Source: JBDLRH01 sp039800165 (GTDB lineage: Bacteria > Pseudomonadota > Gammaproteobacteria > Burkholderiales > Burkholderiaceae_C). From it: a stretch of 53,774 bases of DNA. The stretch lies in the NCBI GenBank assembly GCA_039800165.1, contig JBDLRH010000025.1:1-53774 (forward strand), written 5' to 3'. Under the pieces are notes generated by a model. That model worked only from the letters and a program-made list of their open reading frames with translations. It was not told the origin of the DNA and did not search any database. Positions 19,606 to 31,970 of this stretch are shown one piece after another (position 1 is the first letter of the stretch; the number at the start of each line of letters is the position of its first letter). Made by a program: the position numbers and the translations under genes.

Positions 19606-20907
19606 TCAGCGCATCATCTGCTGCGGCAGCCAGGTCACGATGCCTGGCAGCAGCCAGATCAGCGTCACTGCGCCGCACATCAGCAGGAACATCGGCACCG
19701 TCACCCGTGCGATCCAGGCGAGATCGCGGCCGGTCATGCCCTGCAGCACGAACAGGTTGAACCCCACCGGCGGGGTGATCTGCGCCATCTCGACCACTAT
19801 CACGATGAAGATGCCGAACCAGATCGGGTCGATGCCGACCTTCTGCACCGCCGGCATGATCACGCCCATGGTCAGCACCACCATCGAGATGCCGTCGAGG
19901 AAGCAGCCGAGGATGATGTAGAAGATGGTGAGCACGATGATCAGCTGCCCGGCCGTCAGGCCCAGCGAGCCGATCCACTCGGCCAGGTGCCGCGGCAGGC
20001 CGATGTAGCCCATCGACAGCGTGAGGAACGCCGCACCAGCCAGGATCAGCGCGATCATGCAGTACAGCCGCGTGGCGCCCATCAGCGAATCGCGGAAGGT
20101 GGCCCAGTTCAGCGAGCCCTGCACCGCAGAGATCAGCAGCGAGCCGACCACGCCGACGGCAGCCGCTTCGGTGGCGGTGGCAATGCCGGCATAGATCGAA
20201 CCCAGCACCGCCGCGATCAGCAGCACCACCGGGATCAGGCTGCGCGATGCGGCCAGCTTTTCCATGAAGGTCGGCTTGCCGTCGGCGGGCGGCACCTTGT
20301 CCGGATTCAGCAGCGCCCACACCGCGATGTAGCCCGAGAACAGCAGCGCCAGCATCAGGCCCGGGATCACGCCTGCGATGAACAGCTTGGCGATCGACAC
20401 CTCGGCCGTCACGCCGTACACGATCATGATGATCGATGGCGGAATCAACAGGCCCAGCGTGCCGGCGCCAGCCAGCGTACCGATGACGATGTTGTCGGGG
20501 TAGCCGCGCTTCTTGAGCTCGGGCAGCGTCATCTTGCCGATGGTGGCGCAGGTGGCAGCGCTCGAGCCCGACACCGCCGCAAAGATGGTGCAGCCGGCCA
20601 CATTGGTGTGCAGCAGGCGGCCCGGCAGCGACTGCATCCACGGCGCAAGGCCGCGGAACATGTCCTGGCTCAGCCGGGTGCGAAACAGGATCTCGCCCAT
20701 CCACACGAACAGGGGCAGGGCGGTGAGCGTCCAGCTCGATGCCGACCCCCAGGTGGTGACCGCCATCGCGTCGCCTGCGGGGCGGCTGCTGAAGAGCTGC
20801 ATGCCGATCCAGGCCACGCCCGAGAGCGTCAGGCCAATCCACACGCCGCTGCCCAGGATCAGGAACAGCGACAGCACCAGCAGGGCTGTGATCGCGATGT
20901 CGTTCAT
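19606..20907 (-). CDS. dctM: TRAP transporter large permease, DctM (second system)
   Basis: A 433-residue polytopic membrane protein of typical DctM length. It has a starting helix (ITALLVLSLFLILGSGVWIG), the conserved AAVSGSSAATCATIGKMTLPE loop near the substrate path, TLGLLIPPSIIMIVYGV, and a C-terminal helix pair containing ITPPVGFNLFVLQG. It is the third gene of the minus-strand unit dctP-dctQ-dctM, separated from dctQ by 4 bp. This is the standard operon layout, unlike the convergent first TRAP system. Substrate is probably a carboxylate, as for the family; not readable here. Confidence 0.93.
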   Translation of the reverse strand: MNDIAITALLVLSLFLILGSGVWIGLTLSGVAWIGMQLFSSRPAGDAMAVTTWGSASSWTLTALPLFVWMGEILFRTRLSQDMFRGLAPWMQSLPGRLLHTNVAGCTIFAAVSGSSAATCATIGKMTLPELKKRGYPDNIVIGTLAGAGTLGLLIPPSIIMIVYGVTAEVSIAKLFIAGVIPGLMLALLFSGYIAVWALLNPDKVPPADGKPTFMEKLAASRSLIPVVLLIAAVLGSIYAGIATATEAAAVGVVGSLLISAVQGSLNWATFRDSLMGATRLYCMIALILAGAAFLTLSMGYIGLPRHLAEWIGSLGLTAGQLIIVLTIFYIILGCFLDGISMVVLTMGVIMPAVQKVGIDPIWFGIFIVIVVEMAQITPPVGFNLFVLQGMTGRDLAWIARVTVPMFLLMCGAVTLIWLLPGIVTWLPQQMMR

Positions 20908-20911
20908 GCGT

Positions 20912-21421
20912 TCATTCGTTGTGCAGCGCTTCGTCGCTCTGTGCCGACTGGCGCTGGCCGCGCAGCTCGAGCACCAGCTCGTCGATGAAGGCGATGGCCA
21001 GGATCACCGTACCGATGGCCATGCCCAGCTGCGGAATCCACAGCGGCGTGGCGTCGTTGGAGGTGGAGATGTCGTGGAACACATGCGACTGCCATGCCAG
21101 CCGCACGCTGTAGAAGGCAAACAGCAGCGACAGCAGCGTGGCCGCAGCCAGCGCCCAGATTTCCATGCCGCGCCGCGCGCCGCCCTTCAGGGCGTTGAGC
21201 AGCAGCGTGACGCGGATGTGCTCGCCCTTCTTGAGCGTGTGCGCCAGCGCCAGGAAGCCGCTGCCGGCCATCAGGTAGCCGGCATAGGCATCGGTGCCCT
21301 TCACATGAAAGCCGACCTCGCGGCTGACGATGGACAGCAGCACCATGATCAGCAGGCCCACCATGAAAAGCGCCGCCAGAGCGGCGGCGCCTGTGTAGAG
21401 GCCGTCAAGCAGCTTGCGCAT
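20912..21421 (-). CDS. dctQ: TRAP transporter small permease, DctQ (second system)
   Basis: A 169-residue protein with four transmembrane segments. They are near residues 10-32 (AAALAALFMVGLLIMVLLSI), about 45-62, 88-108 and 133-152. The AGYLMAGSGFLALAHTLKKGEHIRV stretch is the DctQ signature, with the conserved HIRV after helix 2. It lies between dctP (14 bp upstream) and dctM, consistent with one transporter operon. Confidence 0.9.
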   Translation of the reverse strand: MRKLLDGLYTGAAALAALFMVGLLIMVLLSIVSREVGFHVKGTDAYAGYLMAGSGFLALAHTLKKGEHIRVTLLLNALKGGARRGMEIWALAAATLLSLLFAFYSVRLAWQSHVFHDISTSNDATPLWIPQLGMAIGTVILAIAFIDELVLELRGQRQSAQSDEALHNE

Positions 21422-21435
21422 CGGTGCGAAGCGCT

Positions 21436-22407
21436 TCAGCGTCGGTAGGCCGTCAGCAGCTCATTGCCTTCGGCACCGGCCTTCTCGCTCCACTCCTTGA
21501 GCATGGCCTCGCCCACCTTCTGCAAGTCGGCGCGCAGTTGTGCCGACGGCGGCTGCACCTGCATGCCGTTGGCGCGCAGCACGGCCAGGGTGTCGGTGTT
21601 GACCTTCTCGGACGCCGTCCAGCCGCGCGCTTCGGCATCGGCGCCGGCTTTCAGGATGGCGTCCTGCGTGGGCTTGTCCAGCGCATCAAACGCGCGCTTG
21701 TTGACGATGACCGCGTTCTTCGGAATCCAGGCCTGCACGTCGTAGTAGAACTTCAGGTGCTCGTAGAACTTGCTGTCCACGCCGGTGGCGCCCGAGGTCA
21801 TGTTGGTTTCGACCACCCCGGTGGCCAGGGCCTGCGACAGTTCGGCGGCCTGCACCGTCACCGGCTGTGCGCCCACCAGTTCGGCGATGCGCGCGGTGGC
21901 CGGGCTGTAGGCGCGCCACTTGCTGCCCTTGAGGTCGGCCACGCTGTTGATCGGCTTCTTGCTGTACAGGCCCTGCGGCGGCCAGGCCACCGCGTACAGA
22001 AGCATCATCCCCTGCTCGGCCAGCTTCTTTTGCAGCAGCGGCTTTTGCGCTGCGTACAGCTTGCGTGCGTCGGCATAGCTGGTGGCCAGGAAGGGCAGGC
22101 CATCCACGCCGAAGGGCTGCCACTCGTTGGCGAAGTTCACCAGCAGGATCTCGCCCATCTGCGCCTGGCCGCCCTGCACCGCGCGCTTGATCTCGGGCGC
22201 CTTGAACAGCGACGCATTGGGGTGCACGGTGATCTTGAGCTTGCCGCCGGTGGCCTTGTCCACATCGGCGGCGAACTGGTTCATGTTCACCGAGTGGAAG
22301 TTGGTGGCCGGGTAGGCGGCGGGCAGGTCCCACTTGGTCTGCGCATGGGCGCCGGTGGCCATGCCGATGGCAAGGGCGGCGCTGGCGATGAGGTGTCGAC
22401 GTTTCAT
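21436..22407 (-). CDS. dctP: TRAP transporter solute-binding protein, DctP (second system)
   Basis: A 323-residue periplasmic receptor. The signal peptide MKRRHLIASAALAIGMATG ends at AHAQ (about residue 23). The mature domain begins KWDLPAAYPATNFHSVNM and contains LKGSKWRAYSPATARIAE, where the conserved ligand-carboxylate Arg of DctP proteins is expected, plus SGATGVDSKFYEHLKFYYDV. It differs clearly from the TakP-like receptor at 23-1102, so the two TRAP systems have different ligands. AGGAG precedes the ATG with good spacing. The 5' leader contains a hairpin at 22434-22450 and a possible TAGTAT -10 box. Confidence 0.92.
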   Translation of the reverse strand: MKRRHLIASAALAIGMATGAHAQTKWDLPAAYPATNFHSVNMNQFAADVDKATGGKLKITVHPNASLFKAPEIKRAVQGGQAQMGEILLVNFANEWQPFGVDGLPFLATSYADARKLYAAQKPLLQKKLAEQGMMLLYAVAWPPQGLYSKKPINSVADLKGSKWRAYSPATARIAELVGAQPVTVQAAELSQALATGVVETNMTSGATGVDSKFYEHLKFYYDVQAWIPKNAVIVNKRAFDALDKPTQDAILKAGADAEARGWTASEKVNTDTLAVLRANGMQVQPPSAQLRADLQKVGEAMLKEWSEKAGAEGNELLTAYRR

Positions 22408-22433
22408 GGTGGCTCCTGTTGGGCTATGACATG

Positions 22434-22450
22434 CGGGCGATCCCCGCCCG
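22434..22450 (-). other. Hairpin in the leader of dctPQM
   Basis: CGGGCG and CGCCCG enclose a 5-base loop in the 240-bp region between dctP and the divergent oxidoreductase gene, about 27 bases before the dctP ATG. It has no T-tract. It may be a leader structure or an operator; nothing else supports either role. Confidence 0.3.
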
Positions 22451-22647
22451 AAGGTGGCATGCATACTAGCATCGGCTTGGCGTGATTCAGGGGGCTGGAC
22501 ACTGGGGAATCCCCGCAGTCCGCGCCGCATGCACCACTTCGGCGCGCTCGCGGCCGGGCCGGTCACCGCCGGCGGGGTGATGCCCGCCTTCACTATGATC
22601 CGCCGCGCCATGTCGCATGCCTTGTGCCTCGGTCTGAACCCCTCACG

Positions 22648-24003
22648 ATGAACCTTCCCCCAGCTTCTGCACGCACCGCGCGGGCGCGGGCGCCTGCGGC
22701 CACCGCCACGGTGTGGGGCGGCGGCCTGGTGGGCACCTGCTGTGCGCTGGCGTTGCAGGCGCGCGGCTGGCAGGTGACGGTGGTGGAGGCGACCGCATCC
22801 CAGGTGCAGACCTCGGGCGGCAATGCCGGCGTGCTGTCGCGCTCGTCGCTCATCCCCCTCAACACGCCGGCGCTGCGCCGCCAATTGCCCGCCATGCTGT
22901 GGCGCTCGTTGTGGGGCGGCCGTCGTGGTGGCGGTGCGCTGCAAGTGCACTGGGGCAGCCTGCTGGCGCAGCCCGGCTGGGGCCTGCGCTTCTTGATGAA
23001 CACGCGGGAGCGGCGCTTGCGGCACACCGCGCAGGGGCTCGATGCGCTGATCGTCGCTTCGCAGGCGCAGCACCGGCAGTGGATGGGCGAGGCGGGCGTG
23101 GCCCACAGGCTGCGCGAAGAAGGCTGGTGGTTTGCCTACCGCAGTGCCGATGCCCTGGCGGCCAGCGAATGGGCACGCGCGCTGTACCGCGACTTCGGCG
23201 TGGCGCACGAGGTGCTGGAGGGCGAGGCCTGGCGCGCACACGAGCCGGCGGCGCGCGAGGTGCTGACGCATGCAGTGTGGATGCGCGACGCCTTCAGCGT
23301 GAACGACCCGCAGGCGGTGCTGGAGGCCTACCGCGGCATGTTCCGCTCGCGCGGCGGACACTGGGTCGATGCGCGGGTGGACCGCATCGAGCGGCGCGGC
23401 AGCCACTGGATCACGCGGCTGGCCACCGGCACGCAGCTCATCGGCGAGCATGCGGTACTGGCGCTTGGCCCCTGGAGCCGCGACCTGCTGCGCGAGCAGC
23501 TGGGCGTGCGCGTGCGCATGGCCTTCGAGCGTGGGCACCACCGGCATTTCACGGGCGGTGCACTGGCGCTGCGCCGGCCGGTGTATGACGCGGCGGCCGG
23601 GTATGTGCTTTCGCCGATGGGCGGCAGCGGCACGGGCGACAGCAACAGCCATCCCTACAGCGGCCACGGCCTGCGCCTGACCACCGGCGTGCATCTGGCC
23701 GAGATGGATGTGCCGGTGCAGTGGGGCATCCTGGATGCCGCCGAGGCCGCAGCGCGCGAGGCGTTCGATATCGGTGACCCGGTGGAGGGCAGCGACTGGT
23801 GGGGCAGCCGCCCGACGCTGCCCGACAGCCGCCCCGTCATCGGCAGGTGCCCGGGACACGAAGGCCTGTGGCTTGCGTTCGGACACCAGCACATCGGCTT
23901 TTCCACCAGCGCCGGCACCGGCGTGATGCTGGCCGCCTTGATGCAGGGCGAGTCGCCCGAGGCGGCGCCTGCGTTTGACCCTGCGCGCTGCGTTCGCGGC
24001 TGA
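22648..24003 (+). CDS. FAD-dependent oxidoreductase of the DAO family (D-amino-acid dehydrogenase-like)
   Basis: A 451-residue flavoprotein. The N-terminal dinucleotide fold GGGLVGTCCALALQARG (24-40) ends in VVE, the ADP-ribose contact. SGGNAGVLSRSS follows, and the C-terminal RPTLPDSRPVIGR plus FGHQHIGFSTSAGTG is the flavin-closing motif of DadA and related D-amino-acid or sarcosine-type enzymes. It probably oxidises an amino or imino acid and passes electrons to the respiratory chain. It is followed after 41 bp by 5-oxoprolinase, so a joint role in amino-acid or cyclic-imino-acid breakdown is likely. ATG 22648 is preferred over an in-frame GTG at 22624. A TATGAT box lies at 22594-22599. Confidence 0.87.
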   Translation: MNLPPASARTARARAPAATATVWGGGLVGTCCALALQARGWQVTVVEATASQVQTSGGNAGVLSRSSLIPLNTPALRRQLPAMLWRSLWGGRRGGGALQVHWGSLLAQPGWGLRFLMNTRERRLRHTAQGLDALIVASQAQHRQWMGEAGVAHRLREEGWWFAYRSADALAASEWARALYRDFGVAHEVLEGEAWRAHEPAAREVLTHAVWMRDAFSVNDPQAVLEAYRGMFRSRGGHWVDARVDRIERRGSHWITRLATGTQLIGEHAVLALGPWSRDLLREQLGVRVRMAFERGHHRHFTGGALALRRPVYDAAAGYVLSPMGGSGTGDSNSHPYSGHGLRLTTGVHLAEMDVPVQWGILDAAEAAAREAFDIGDPVEGSDWWGSRPTLPDSRPVIGRCPGHEGLWLAFGHQHIGFSTSAGTGVMLAALMQGESPEAAPAFDPARCVRG

Positions 24004-24044
24004 GACAGCCCGCCGCACCTGAGCCCACGACCGACCCCACCGAC

Positions 24045-27730
<3,686 letters not shown>

Positions 27731-27746
<16 letters not shown>

Positions 27747-28141
27747 GCCGGCTTGCGGCCTGCGGCGTAGGGCAGGCCGTGGATGCGCAGGCCGGCATCC
27801 GATAGTCGCTGCGCCTGCGCCGCGCCCATCGGCTTGATGCGAGTGATGAGGTCGGCCCAGTCCTGAAACGGCCGGCGTGAGCGCTCGGCCAGTAGCCGCG
27901 ACGACAGGTCGGGCCCGATGCCGCGCACGCTGTCGAGCTCGGCCTCGGTGGCGGTGTTGATCTCGGTGATGGCAGCGCCTGGCCTGGCGGCGGGTGCGGC
28001 AGCCTGCTCGGGCGGTGCGCTCGCCTGGGCAAAGGTCTGCGCAAAAGTCTGCGTAAACAACTGCGCAGCACACAGCGCAACAAGGCCGATGACCACTGCC
28101 GATGCGGCGCTGCGTGCGCGCCGCCGGAAACCGCGCGTCAC
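27731..28141 (-). CDS. comEA: ComEA-like helix-hairpin-helix DNA-binding protein
   Basis: A 136-residue secreted or membrane-anchored protein. An N-terminal hydrophobic segment (SAVVIGLVALCAAQLF) and a Pro/Ala linker lead to a C-terminal ComEA domain: EINTATEAELDSVRGIGPDL, then the hairpin with LITRIKPMGAAQAQRLSDAG. In competent bacteria ComEA binds incoming DNA in the periplasm. The GTG start at 28141 is chosen because GAGGA stands just before it and GTGA overlaps the lapB stop, coupling translation; longer upstream readings would run through the lapB coding end. The 3' end overlaps the oxoprolinase gene by 16 bp. Linker residues FTQTFAQTFAQ form a small repeat. Confidence 0.82.
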
Positions 28142-29271
28142 AGTTCCTCGACGCGCCGGGCGGGGTAGCTGTCCCAGGCCTGGCAGCCCGGGCATTGCCA
28201 GAAGTGCTGCTTGGCCTCGAAGCCGCAAGCGGCGCAGCGGTAGCGGCGCAGGGGCCGCACGGCAGCGTCCAGCGCACGTTGCACCACCGCGCGTTGCGCG
28301 TCACCGCCCAGCGACTCGCCCGCCAGCCAGCCGGCGGCGGCCACCAGCGAAGGCTCGCGCTGCAGGTGCGCCAGCAGCCGGGCGCGCGCCTGCTCGGGTG
28401 CGTCGTCCAGTGCCACCAGCGCTTCCAGCAGGTCCAGGCAGGGCTGCTCGGCATACAGCGATTCCAGGCGCTGGCGCACCTCGTCGCGGCGGTGGCCCTT
28501 GCGCGCCAGGTCGCTCAGTGCGCCGGCCAGCAGCGGCACCCAGGCGCGCGCGGCGTCGGTTGCCTCCAGCAGTAACTGCACTGCCGCGTCGTCCTGGCCC
28601 TGCCGCTGCAGTCGTGCCGCGAGATCCATGCGCGGGCGCGCAGCGGTGGGGGCCAGTGCCATTGCCTCACGCAGCAGGGGCTGCGCGGCAGCGTCGTCCA
28701 GCGCAGCGGCTTGCTCGCACAGGTAGTGCGCCAGGCGCGGCGCAAACGGCCCGGGCTCGGCCTGCTCGAGCCGCTGCGCGATGGCGCTGGCCTGCGTCCA
28801 GTCGCGGGTGCGCTCGTACAGCGCCAGCCGCGCCAGCCGCGCCTGCGCCTCGAAGGCGGTGCCCTCCAGCTTGGCCAGTGCGGCCTCGGCACGGTCCAGT
28901 AGCCCGGCCTTGAGGAAATCGAGCGCCAGCGCATGCTGTGCGCGGTCGCGGTCGGCGCGGCTGAGGTCGGCGCGGCTCAGCAGATGCTCGTGCACCCGCA
29001 CCGCACGCTCGTATTCGCCGCGACGGCGGAACAGGTTGCCCAGCGCAAAGTGCAGTTCGGAAGTGTCGGGATCGTTTTGCACCGCCTCGATGAAGGCATC
29101 GATGGCCTTGTCCTGCTGCTCGTTGAGCAGGTAGTTCAGGCCCTTGAAGTAGGCCTTGGGCGCACGGCGGTTCTCGATGCGCAGTTGCCGCAGGTCCAGC
29201 CGCGACGCGAACCAGCCGAGGGCAAACGCCACCGGCAGGCCCAGCAGGATCCAGCTCAGGTCAAATTCCAT
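28138..29271 (-). CDS. lapB: LapB (YciM), lipopolysaccharide assembly regulator
   Basis: A 377-residue inner-membrane protein. It has a single N-terminal anchor (WILLGLPVAFALGWFAS), a long run of tetratricopeptide repeats starting at GLNYLLNEQQDKAIDAFIEA, and a C-terminal rubredoxin-like metal knuckle with CAAC and CPGC (about 349-366). In E. coli LapB links LPS synthesis to FtsH-mediated turnover of LpxC. The start ATG 29271 lies inside the end of lapA, giving an 11-bp overlap. It follows rpsA-ihfB-lapA, the usual betaproteobacterial order. Confidence 0.93.
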   Translation of the reverse strand: MEFDLSWILLGLPVAFALGWFASRLDLRQLRIENRRAPKAYFKGLNYLLNEQQDKAIDAFIEAVQNDPDTSELHFALGNLFRRRGEYERAVRVHEHLLSRADLSRADRDRAQHALALDFLKAGLLDRAEAALAKLEGTAFEAQARLARLALYERTRDWTQASAIAQRLEQAEPGPFAPRLAHYLCEQAAALDDAAAQPLLREAMALAPTAARPRMDLAARLQRQGQDDAAVQLLLEATDAARAWVPLLAGALSDLARKGHRRDEVRQRLESLYAEQPCLDLLEALVALDDAPEQARARLLAHLQREPSLVAAAGWLAGESLGGDAQRAVVQRALDAAVRPLRRYRCAACGFEAKQHFWQCPGCQAWDSYPARRVEEL

Positions 29272-29623
29272 GCGGTGGCAATCCCGAGGCAACAGAAGGG
29301 CCGGTGGCAGGCACACCGGGGCTGGAAGCGTTGACCGGGGCTGCAGAAGGGGCAGCGCCTGCCGGGTTCGGTGAAGCGGTGCCGCCGGCGCGAGCGCCCT
29401 GGGCGCGCCGGGCAGCGCTGCGCTGCGACCACCAGCGCGGCACCATGCCCAGTGCGCCCACTGCCACGCCCACCGCAAAGGCGGCCAGCACCACCAGCAC
29501 CATCGGCGCACGCCACTGCGTGCCGAAGAAGAAGTGCACGGTGGCGTCTTGCTGGTTGTTCAGCGCAAAGGCGAACAGCGCAAAAAAAATGGCTGCCTTG
29601 AGCAGCCACGCGAGGTATTTCAA
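29261..29623 (-). CDS. lapA: LapA-domain membrane protein
   Basis: A 120-residue protein with two membrane segments (YLAWLLKAAIFFALFAFALN and VLVVLAAFAVGVAVGALGM) joined by QQDATVHFFFG, the LapA/DUF1049 pattern, and a Pro/Ala/Ser-rich C-terminal tail. It accompanies LapB in LPS assembly. The natural start seems to be TTG at 29623, where homologues read MKYL..WLLKAAIFF, with AAGGGA upstream; the frame upstream is open but not conserved-looking. A TAGAAT -10-like box lies on the minus strand at 29673-29678, and a GCCGGC-GTGT-GCCGGC hairpin occurs at 29644-29659 in the ihfB-lapA gap. Confidence 0.85.
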   Translation of the reverse strand: MKYLAWLLKAAIFFALFAFALNNQQDATVHFFFGTQWRAPMVLVVLAAFAVGVAVGALGMVPRWWSQRSAARRAQGARAGGTASPNPAGAAPSAAPVNASSPGVPATGPSVASGLPPHGI

Positions 29624-29704
29624 TCGCTTCCCTTCAGTCCGCCGCCGGCGTGTGCCGGCGCGTGGCAGGGAAATTCTAGCGAGCGCAGTAAAGGCAACCG
29701 GCAC

Positions 29705-30025
29705 TCAGGCGGCCTTGCGGCGCGCCTTGGCTTCCATCTCGGCGGTACGCTCGTCCACTGCTTCGCGCAGGGCCTTGCCCGGCTTGAAGTGCGGCACGCG
29801 CTTTTCGGGGATCTGCACCGACTCGCCGCTGCGCGGGTTGCGCCCCACGCGCGGCGGCCTGCGGTTGATCGAAAAGCTGCCGAAGCCCCGGATCTCGATG
29901 CGGTGGCCACGCACCAGCGCGTCACCCATCGCGTCAAGGATGGCCTTGACGGCGAAGTCGGCGTCGCGGTGCGTCAGCTGCGCAAAGCGCGCGGCCAGCT
30001 CTTCGACCAGGTCGGAACGTGTCAT
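29705..30025 (-). CDS. ihfB: Integration host factor subunit beta
   Basis: A 106-residue histone-like DNA-bending protein. TRSDLVEELA at the start, IEIRGFGSFSINRRPPRVGR and NPRSGE in the DNA-binding arm, and VPHFKPGKALRE near the end are the IHF-beta signature. With IhfA it forms a heterodimer that bends DNA at promoters and replication or recombination sites. It lies just downstream of rpsA, as in most proteobacteria. A strong stem-loop at 30054-30078 sits between the two genes. Confidence 0.95.
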   Translation of the reverse strand: MTRSDLVEELAARFAQLTHRDADFAVKAILDAMGDALVRGHRIEIRGFGSFSINRRPPRVGRNPRSGESVQIPEKRVPHFKPGKALREAVDERTAEMEAKARRKAA

Positions 30026-30053
30026 CGCCGCTCGGTTGCCGGCTCAGGCGGCT

Positions 30054-30078
30054 GGCAGCATGCACGCGGCATGCCGCC
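30054..30078 (-). other. Stem-loop between rpsA and ihfB
   Basis: GGCAGCATGC and GCATGCCGCC pair over 10 positions (one G-T) around ACGCG in the 68-bp rpsA-ihfB gap. There is no T-tract, so it may be a processing or partial-termination element that sets the ratio of S1 to IHF messages. Confidence 0.4.
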
Positions 30079-30093
30079 GGTTCGCCTGAAGCA

Positions 30094-31776
30094 TCACTTC
30101 TGCTCGTTGCCGTCGAGCTTGGCGCGCAGCAGGGCGCCCAGGCTGGTGGTGCCTGCGTTGCCCGAGTTCTGCGCGATGCTGGCCATGGCTTCCTGCTGGT
30201 CGGCAGCGTCCTTGGCCTTGATCGACAGCTGGATGTTGCGCGTCTTGCGGTCGACGTTGACCACCACGGTGGTGACTTCGTCGCCTTCCTTGAGCACGTT
30301 GCGCGCGTCTTCCACGCGGTCACGCGAGATCTCGCTGGCGCGCAGGTAGCCCAGGATGTCCTGGCCGAGATCGATCTCGGCGCCACGGGCGTCCACCGTC
30401 TTGACCTTGCCGGTCACGACCGAGCCCTTGTCGTTGACCGACACGAAGGTGGTGAACGGGTCCTGGTCGAGCTGCTTGATGCCCAGGCTGATGCGCTCGC
30501 GGTCCACGTCGACGGCCAGCACGATCGCTTCGACTTCCTGGCCCTTCTTGTAGTTGCGCACCGCGGCTTCGCCCGGCTCGTTCCACGACAGGTCAGACAG
30601 GTGCACCAGGCCGTCGATGCCGGCAGCCAGGCCCACGAACACGCCGAAGTCGGTGATCGACTTGATCGGGCCCTTGACGCGGTCGCCGCGCTTGGTGTTC
30701 TGCGCGAACTCTTGCCACGGGTTGGCGCGGCACTGCTTCATGCCCAGCGAGATGCGGCGCTTGTCCTCGTCGATGTCAAGCACCATCACCTCGACCTCGT
30801 CGCCCAGCGACACGATCTTGGACGGGGCCACGTTCTTGTTGGTCCAGTCCATCTCGGAGACGTGCACGAGGCCTTCGATGCCTGGCTCGAGCTCGACGAA
30901 GGCGCCGTAGTCGGCGATGTTGGTGACCTTGCCGAACATGCGGGTGCCTTGCGGGTAGCGGCGGCTCACGCCCATCCACGGGTCGTCGCCCATCTGCTTG
31001 AGACCCAGCGACACGCGGTTCTTCTCGGTGTCGAACTTGAGGATCTTGGCGGTGATTTCCTGGCCGGCCTGCACCACCTCGGACGGGTGACGCACGCGGC
31101 GCCATGCCATGTCGGTGATGTGCAGCAGGCCGTCGATGCCGCCGAGGTCCACGAACGCACCGTACTCGGTGATGTTCTTGACCACGCCGCGCACCACGGC
31201 GCCTTCCTTCAGCGTTTCCATCAGCTTGGCGCGCTCTTCGCCCATCGAGGCCTCGACCACCGCACGGCGGCTGAGCACCACGTTGTTGCGCTTGCGGTCG
31301 AGCTTGATGACCTTGAACTCGAGCGTCTTGTTCTCGAACGGCGACAGGTCCTTGACCGGACGGGTGTCGACCAGCGAGCCGGGCAGGAAGGCGCGGATGC
31401 CGTTGACCAGCACCGTCAGGCCGCCCTTGACCTTGCCGGTGGTGGTGCCGGTGACGAACTCGCCGGACTCGAGCGCTTTTTCGAGCGCCATCCACGAAGC
31501 CAGGCGCTTGGCCTTGTCGCGCGACAGGATGGTGTCGCCGTAGCCGTTTTCGATGGCGTCAATGGCCACCGACACGAAGTCGCCGACCTGCACCTCGACC
31601 TCGCCCTGGTCGTTCTTGAATTCGTCGACGGGCACATAGGCCTCGGACTTGAGGCCGGCGTTGACCACGACGAAGCTGTGTTCGATGCGGACCACCTCGG
31701 CGGTGATGACCTCGCCGGTGCGCATCTCGGCGCGTTGCAGCGATTCTTCGAACAGGGCGGCAAAAGATTCAGACAT
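30094..31776 (-). CDS. rpsA: 30S ribosomal protein S1
   Basis: A 560-residue, six-repeat S1-domain protein that unwinds and docks mRNA on the small subunit. The repeats are recognisable by GAFVDLGGIDGLLHITDMAW, GAFVELEPGIEGLVHVSEMDW and GVFVGLAAGIDGLVHLSDLSW, each followed by ISLGMKQ/VSLGLKQ-type ends. AAGGAA precedes ATG 31776. The 194-bp leader contains a duplicated TTGCACGAC sequence close to the ribosome site. Neighbours aroA-cmk upstream and ihfB downstream are the normal context. Confidence 0.97.
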   Translation of the reverse strand: MSESFAALFEESLQRAEMRTGEVITAEVVRIEHSFVVVNAGLKSEAYVPVDEFKNDQGEVEVQVGDFVSVAIDAIENGYGDTILSRDKAKRLASWMALEKALESGEFVTGTTTGKVKGGLTVLVNGIRAFLPGSLVDTRPVKDLSPFENKTLEFKVIKLDRKRNNVVLSRRAVVEASMGEERAKLMETLKEGAVVRGVVKNITEYGAFVDLGGIDGLLHITDMAWRRVRHPSEVVQAGQEITAKILKFDTEKNRVSLGLKQMGDDPWMGVSRRYPQGTRMFGKVTNIADYGAFVELEPGIEGLVHVSEMDWTNKNVAPSKIVSLGDEVEVMVLDIDEDKRRISLGMKQCRANPWQEFAQNTKRGDRVKGPIKSITDFGVFVGLAAGIDGLVHLSDLSWNEPGEAAVRNYKKGQEVEAIVLAVDVDRERISLGIKQLDQDPFTTFVSVNDKGSVVTGKVKTVDARGAEIDLGQDILGYLRASEISRDRVEDARNVLKEGDEVTTVVVNVDRKTRNIQLSIKAKDAADQQEAMASIAQNSGNAGTTSLGALLRAKLDGNEQK

Positions 31777-31785
31777 GAAGTTTCC

Positions 31786-31809
31786 TTGCACGACAGCAGG
31801 TTGCACGAC
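31786..31809 (-). repeat. Direct repeat in the rpsA leader
   Basis: TTGCACGAC occurs at 31786-31794 and again at 31801-31809, 15 bp apart, just upstream of the rpsA ribosome site. It could be involved in S1 autoregulation or be a chance duplication. Confidence 0.4.
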
Positions 31810-31970
31810 CGCACCATGCGGTGGTTTCTTGGGGCTGCTGACGGCGTTTGCTTGCGGAAGGTTCCGCGGTTTGGTTGTCGAACCACCTCGCCTGTGCGCT
31901 GTCGCGCGGTGGGAGCGAAGGTGGACCCGGGGCGGCTGCCGGTTCGCGGCCTGGCGATGAACGCGCAGGC

